From Mesorhizobium sp. M1C.F.Ca.ET.210.01.1.1 (GTDB taxonomy: Bacteria > Pseudomonadota > Alphaproteobacteria > Rhizobiales > Rhizobiaceae), in the NCBI RefSeq assembly GCF_004791585.1, contig NZ_SRUU01000012.1, positions 62,001 to 126,000 of the forward strand: a stretch of DNA of 64,000 nt, given 5' to 3'. Every line of letters starts with the position of its first letter. The stretch's first letter is position 1. A program made the translations under genes and the position numbers. Positions 59,286 through 64,000 of this stretch are shown here, in pieces. Below the pieces are notes generated by a model. The model saw only the letters and a list, made by a program, of their open reading frames with translations. It did no database searches and was not told the origin of the DNA.

Positions 59286-59305
59286 AAATGTTTTTTATTG
59301 ATAAA
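59286..59305 (+). promoter_or_regulatory. Second copy of the candidate GntR site, before the transporter
   Basis: AAATGTTTTTT-ATT-GATAAA, identical to the element at 56559 except for the three central bases. It lies 73 bp before the binding-protein gene. The two copies are the main evidence that the dehydratase and the transporter share a regulator. Confidence 0.6.
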
Positions 59306-59377
59306 GTTCTGTTTGGGCCGCGCCTATCCAGACGGAGCATCCGCAACCCTAACCAGGCGACCTAGGGAGGATCCTAA

Positions 59378-60373
59378 ATGAAATTCGTGACCAGCCTTCT
59401 CAACCGCCGCGCTTTCGTGGCACTTGCTGCCGCCTCGATGCTCGCTGGCGCGCTGCATTCCGCGCCGGCTTCGGCCGCAGACGTGACCATTCCGATCATC
59501 GTCAAGGACACCACTTCCTTCTACTGGCAGATCGTTTTGGCCGGCGCCCGCAAGGCCGGCAAGGATCTCGGCGTCAACGTGCCGGAGCTCGGCGCCCAGG
59601 CCGAGACCGACGTCAACGGCCAGATCTCGATCCTTGAGAACGCCGTCGCCGGCAATCCCGCCGCGGTCGTGATCGCGCCGACCGAGGCCAAGGCGCTCGG
59701 CAAGCCGATCGATGAGGCAGCTTCCAAGGTCAAGGTCATCGGCATCGACTCCAGCGCCGAATCCAAGGCCTTCACCTCCTTCCTGACCACCGACAACGTC
59801 CAGGGCGGTCGCGTTGCGGCTGACGGTCTGGCGGCGGCGATCGGCGCGGCCAATGGCGGCAAGGTCGAAGGCAAGGTAGCGCTGATCACCGCTCTCCCCG
59901 GCGCCGGCTCGCTCGAGCAGCGCTCGCAAGGCTTCAAGGAGCAGCTCAAGGCGAAATATCCCGGCCTCGAGCTCGTCGCCGACAAGTACGCCGACGGCCA
60001 GGCCACGACCGGCCTCAATATCGCGACCGACCTGATCACCGCCAATCCGGACCTCAAGGGCATCTTCGCCTCGAACCTGATCATGGCGCAGGGCGTCGGC
60101 CAGGCGATCGCCGAGAACAGCCTTGCCGGCAAGGTGGCGCTGATCGGCTTCGACAGCGACGAGAAGCTGATCAAGTTCTTGAACGACGGCGTCATCTCCG
60201 GCCTCGTCGTCCAGGATCCGTACCGGATGGGTTACGACGGCATCAAGACCGCGCTCGCCGCCTCGAAGGGCGAGAAGGTCGAGGCCAATGTCGACACCGG
60301 CGCCAACCTCGTCACCAAGGACAACATGAAGGAACCGAAGATCGACGCGCTGCTCAACCCGAAGCTGAACTGA
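59378..60373 (+). CDS. Ribose-type ABC transporter substrate-binding protein
   Basis: Periplasmic sugar-binding protein of 331 residues (Peripla_BP_4). The signal peptide includes MKFVTSLLNRRAFVALAAAS and is cut after ASA near 34. The mature protein begins DVTIPIIVKDTTSFYWQIVL; ligand contacts are expected in TTDNVQGGR and GFDSDEKLI (near 265, aspartate of the sugar site) and VVQDPYRMGYDG. It is the first gene of the CUT2 transporter. GGGAGG is upstream of the ATG. An 11-bp hairpin follows the stop. Confidence 0.92.
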   Translation: MKFVTSLLNRRAFVALAAASMLAGALHSAPASAADVTIPIIVKDTTSFYWQIVLAGARKAGKDLGVNVPELGAQAETDVNGQISILENAVAGNPAAVVIAPTEAKALGKPIDEAASKVKVIGIDSSAESKAFTSFLTTDNVQGGRVAADGLAAAIGAANGGKVEGKVALITALPGAGSLEQRSQGFKEQLKAKYPGLELVADKYADGQATTGLNIATDLITANPDLKGIFASNLIMAQGVGQAIAENSLAGKVALIGFDSDEKLIKFLNDGVISGLVVQDPYRMGYDGIKTALAASKGEKVEANVDTGANLVTKDNMKEPKIDALLNPKLN

Positions 60374-60390
60374 GATCTTCGCGACAAATC

Positions 60391-60418
60391 GTTTCCGGGG
60401 CCTCGGCGCCCCGGAAAC
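60391..60418 (+). terminator. Strong hairpin between binding-protein and ATPase genes
   Basis: GTTTCCGGGGC-CTCGGC-GCCCCGGAAAC, 11 perfect GC-rich pairs with a 6-base loop, 18 bp after the binding-protein stop and no U-run. Such hairpins typically stabilise or attenuate transcripts, giving more binding protein than ATPase. Confidence 0.6.
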
Positions 60419-60532
60419 ATCCGTTAGCGGCGGCTTGGCAATTTGCCCGCTTGGTTTACGCTGCGCCTTCTGGATGCGCGCTAGACGCATCGCTGCGTAT
60501 CCTACGGTTAGGATCAATCTGGGAGGATTGTC

Positions 60533-62082
<1,550 letters not shown>

Positions 62083-62086
<4 letters not shown>

Positions 62087-63048
62087 GCACCGAGGCGATC
62101 CCTGCCGAAAAAACCAAGCGCAATTTCAATGCCCTGTTCGGGCTGACGCTGCTTGGGCTGTTGCTGTTGATGTGGATCGTGCTGGCGGTCGCCACTCCAT
62201 CCTTCGCCACGGCGCTTAACATCACCAACCTTCTGCGCCAGGGCTCGCTGATCGCCATCCTGGCGGTCGGCCAGACCTTCGTCATCATCACCGGCGGCAT
62301 CGACCTATCCGTCGGCGCCGTCGTCGGCTTCACCACCGTCGTCGTCGCGCTTCTGATCAATGCGGGCTGGCCGATCTGGGCGGCGGTGCTGATCACCTTG
62401 CTGGTCGGCGTCGCCATCGGCCTGTTCCATGGCTTCGGCATCGTCAAGATGGGCCTGCCGCCCTTCATCATTACCTTGGCCACGATGACCTCGCTGCGCG
62501 GCATCGGCCTGTTGATGACCAACGGCAACTCGATCTCGATCAACAGCGACCCGTTCCAGGCTTTCTCGCGCGGCTCGCTGCTCGGCATACCCTATCTCTT
62601 CTGGATGGTGGTCCTGGTCGCGATACCGTCCTACGTCTTCCTGCACCACACGCGCTGGGGGCGCTACCTGTTCTCGGTCGGCTCCAATGCGGAGGCTGCG
62701 CGGCTTTCCGGCGTCAACGTCCCGCGCACCATCTTCATGGCCTATATCCTGTCCGGCCTGCTGGCCGCCTTCGTCGGCGTGCTGCTGGCATCCCGCATCG
62801 GCATCGGCAACCCGACGCAGGGCGACACCTATGAACTGCAGGCCATCGCATCCTCGGTGATCGGCGGCACCTCGCTGTTCGGCGCCATAGGCTCGGTGCA
62901 TGGGCCGCTGATAGGCTCCTTCATCCTCTCCACGATCAACAACGGCGCCAACCTGCTCAACGTCAACACCTTCTGGCAGCGCGTCATCACCGGCGTTTTG
63001 ATCATCGTCATCGTCTACTTCGACGGCCTGCGCCGTCGCGGCAAGTGA
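62083..63048 (+). CDS. Ribose-type ABC transporter permease
   Basis: Inner-membrane permease of 321 residues with about ten helices (BPD_transp_2). Recognisable parts are the first helix GLTLLGLLLLMWIVLAV, GQTFVIITGGIDLSVGAVVGFT near 60, GRYLFSVGSNAEAARLSGVNV near 190 and the C-terminal GTSLFGAIGSVHGPLIGSFI. The start overlaps the ATPase stop as ATGA, so both are translationally coupled. Forms a homodimeric channel with the double ATPase. Confidence 0.94.
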
Positions 63049-63113
63049 ACCATCGTTGAAGCATCGCGTCGGCCCCATCGGCCTGCGCACTTTCTTGAAC
63101 ATCGGATTTGCCC

Positions 63114-64000
63114 ATGAAAGCCGTCGTCTGCCGCTCGCCCGGCGACCTTGTCCTCGAAGACCGCGCCGCGCCCGGCGCGCCGCCCTCCGGCTGGGCGCGG
63201 GTCGCCGTCAGCCATGTCGGCATCTGCGGCACCGACTACCATATCTTCGAAGGCAAGCACCCTTTCCTCGCCTACCCGCGCATCATGGGCCACGAGGTCT
63301 CGGGCACGGTCGTCGAAAAAGGGGAAGGCGTCGCCCTCGCCGTGGGCGAGCCGGTGATCATCAATCCCTATCTGGCCTGCGGCAGATGCATTGCCTGCCG
63401 GCGCGGCAAGCCGAACTGCTGCGTGAGCATCGAGGTGCTCGGCGTGCATCGCGACGGCGCCATGTGCGACGAGATCCTAGTGCCGGCGCAGAACCTTTAC
63501 CCGGCAAACGGCCTGTCGCTGGCCGATGCGGCGGCGGTCGAATTCCTGGCGATCGGCGCCCATGCGGTGCGGCGTTCGCTTGCCGCCCCCGGTCAGCGCA
63601 CGCTGGTCATCGGCGCCGGCCCGATTGGACTCGGCACGGCCCTTTTTGCGCGCATCGCCGGGCTCGACGTCAGCCTGCTCGACATGAGCACCGAACGGCT
63701 CGGTTTCGCCGAAAGCGAACTCGGCTTTGCCGCGCTCGATGGTTCGAAGGCATCGCCGGCCGAACTGGTCAGGCACGCGACGGATGGGGAAGGCTTCGAC
63801 CTCGTCTTCGACGCCACCGGCAACACCCAATCGGTGCAATCGGCCTTCGCCCATGTCGCTCATGGCGGCGCGCTGGTACTGGTCAGCGTCGTCAAGGACG
63901 ACATCACCTTTTCCGACCCCGAGTTCCACAAGCGCGAGATGACGCTAATCGGTAGCCGCAACGCGCTGAGAGCCGACTTCGACCACGTCGCCGCTTCGAT
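63114..64000 (+). CDS. Zinc-dependent alcohol/sugar dehydrogenase (3' end outside the window)
   Basis: Medium-chain dehydrogenase; 295 residues are visible of an expected 340 or so. The catalytic zinc site is seen in VGICGTDYHIFEGKHP (Cys near 38) and IMGHEVSGTVV (His-Glu near 60). The structural zinc cysteines are CGRCIACRRGKPNCC. The Rossmann motif is LVIGAGPIGLGTALFARIA. It resembles L-galactonate, L-idonate or sorbitol dehydrogenases, which fits a sugar-acid pathway with the UxaA-type enzyme. It follows the permease by 65 bp. Confidence 0.88.
   Translation, partial: MKAVVCRSPGDLVLEDRAAPGAPPSGWARVAVSHVGICGTDYHIFEGKHPFLAYPRIMGHEVSGTVVEKGEGVALAVGEPVIINPYLACGRCIACRRGKPNCCVSIEVLGVHRDGAMCDEILVPAQNLYPANGLSLADAAAVEFLAIGAHAVRRSLAAPGQRTLVIGAGPIGLGTALFARIAGLDVSLLDMSTERLGFAESELGFAALDGSKASPAELVRHATDGEGFDLVFDATGNTQSVQSAFAHVAHGGALVLVSVVKDDITFSDPEFHKREMTLIGSRNALRADFDHVAAS

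Overview
The window looks like a chromosomal segment of a Mesorhizobium-type bacterium (Alphaproteobacteria, Hyphomicrobiales). This is inferred from the high GC content, the lptC-lptA-lptB-rpoN order, sppA-ihfB-lapA, the OlsB ornithine-lipid acyltransferase, the cysG-DUF2849-cysI-cysH-DUF934 sulfur operon, Zur, and the intergenic palindromic repeats common in rhizobia. I saw no rRNA, CRISPR array, prophage or complete insertion sequence, and I recognised no tRNA. Most of the segment is conserved housekeeping DNA, with transport and catabolic islands in the second half.

Layout. Positions 1-3.6 kb (minus strand): LptC, LptA, LptB (lipopolysaccharide export) and the N-terminal 432 residues of sigma-54, cut by the window edge. 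3.9-5.7 kb: SppA-like peptidase, IHF beta, LapA-domain protein. 5.8-8.3 kb: ornithine cyclodeaminase-like enzyme, a VOC-EVE fusion protein and its probable WYL regulator. 8.4-12 kb: two RNA methyltransferases, LspA and an AcuI-like reductase. 12-17 kb: hybrid histidine kinase, OlsB behind a Pho box, a TRIC-type channel next to an 8-bp tandem repeat, GrpE. 17.3-20 kb: PfpI-family protein and GMC oxidoreductase. 19.9-24.7 kb: assimilatory sulfur operon. 25-30 kb: host-attachment protein, YbaL-type antiporter, AraC/MDR divergent pair, SDR. 30-36 kb: PBP1A, three small proteins, RNase D, M20 peptidase. 36-40 kb: a small RNA on the minus strand beside polA, then a frameshifted AT-richer gene and Zur. 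40-49 kb: aldo-keto reductase and a LacI-controlled CUT1 sugar ABC operon. 49-56 kb: TetR/membrane-protein pair, Gnd, and a four-gene copper locus. 55.5-64 kb: GntR-controlled UxaA-family dehydratase, aldo-keto reductase, ribose-type ABC transporter and a zinc alcohol dehydrogenase cut by the window end.

How genes work together. The sulfur operon has APS reductase, siroheme sulfite reductase and siroheme synthase, but no flavoprotein CysJ in the window, which suggests ferredoxin as electron donor. The CUT1 operon faces its LacI gene, and both promoters carry the same 17-bp operator in opposite orientation. The GntR cluster has one 20-bp element in front of both the dehydratase and the transporter, so it is probably one regulon. 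The copper locus (DUF2946-like, PCuAC, YcnI, CopCD) reads as a periplasmic copper acquisition set.

Most noteworthy are: a three-hairpin small RNA with C-rich loops and a textbook terminator between the M20 peptidase and polA; the VOC-EVE fusion with an apparent internal ribosome-binding site; a family of mosaic palindromes with conserved loops and changing arms; and the frameshifted hypothetical gene abutting polA.
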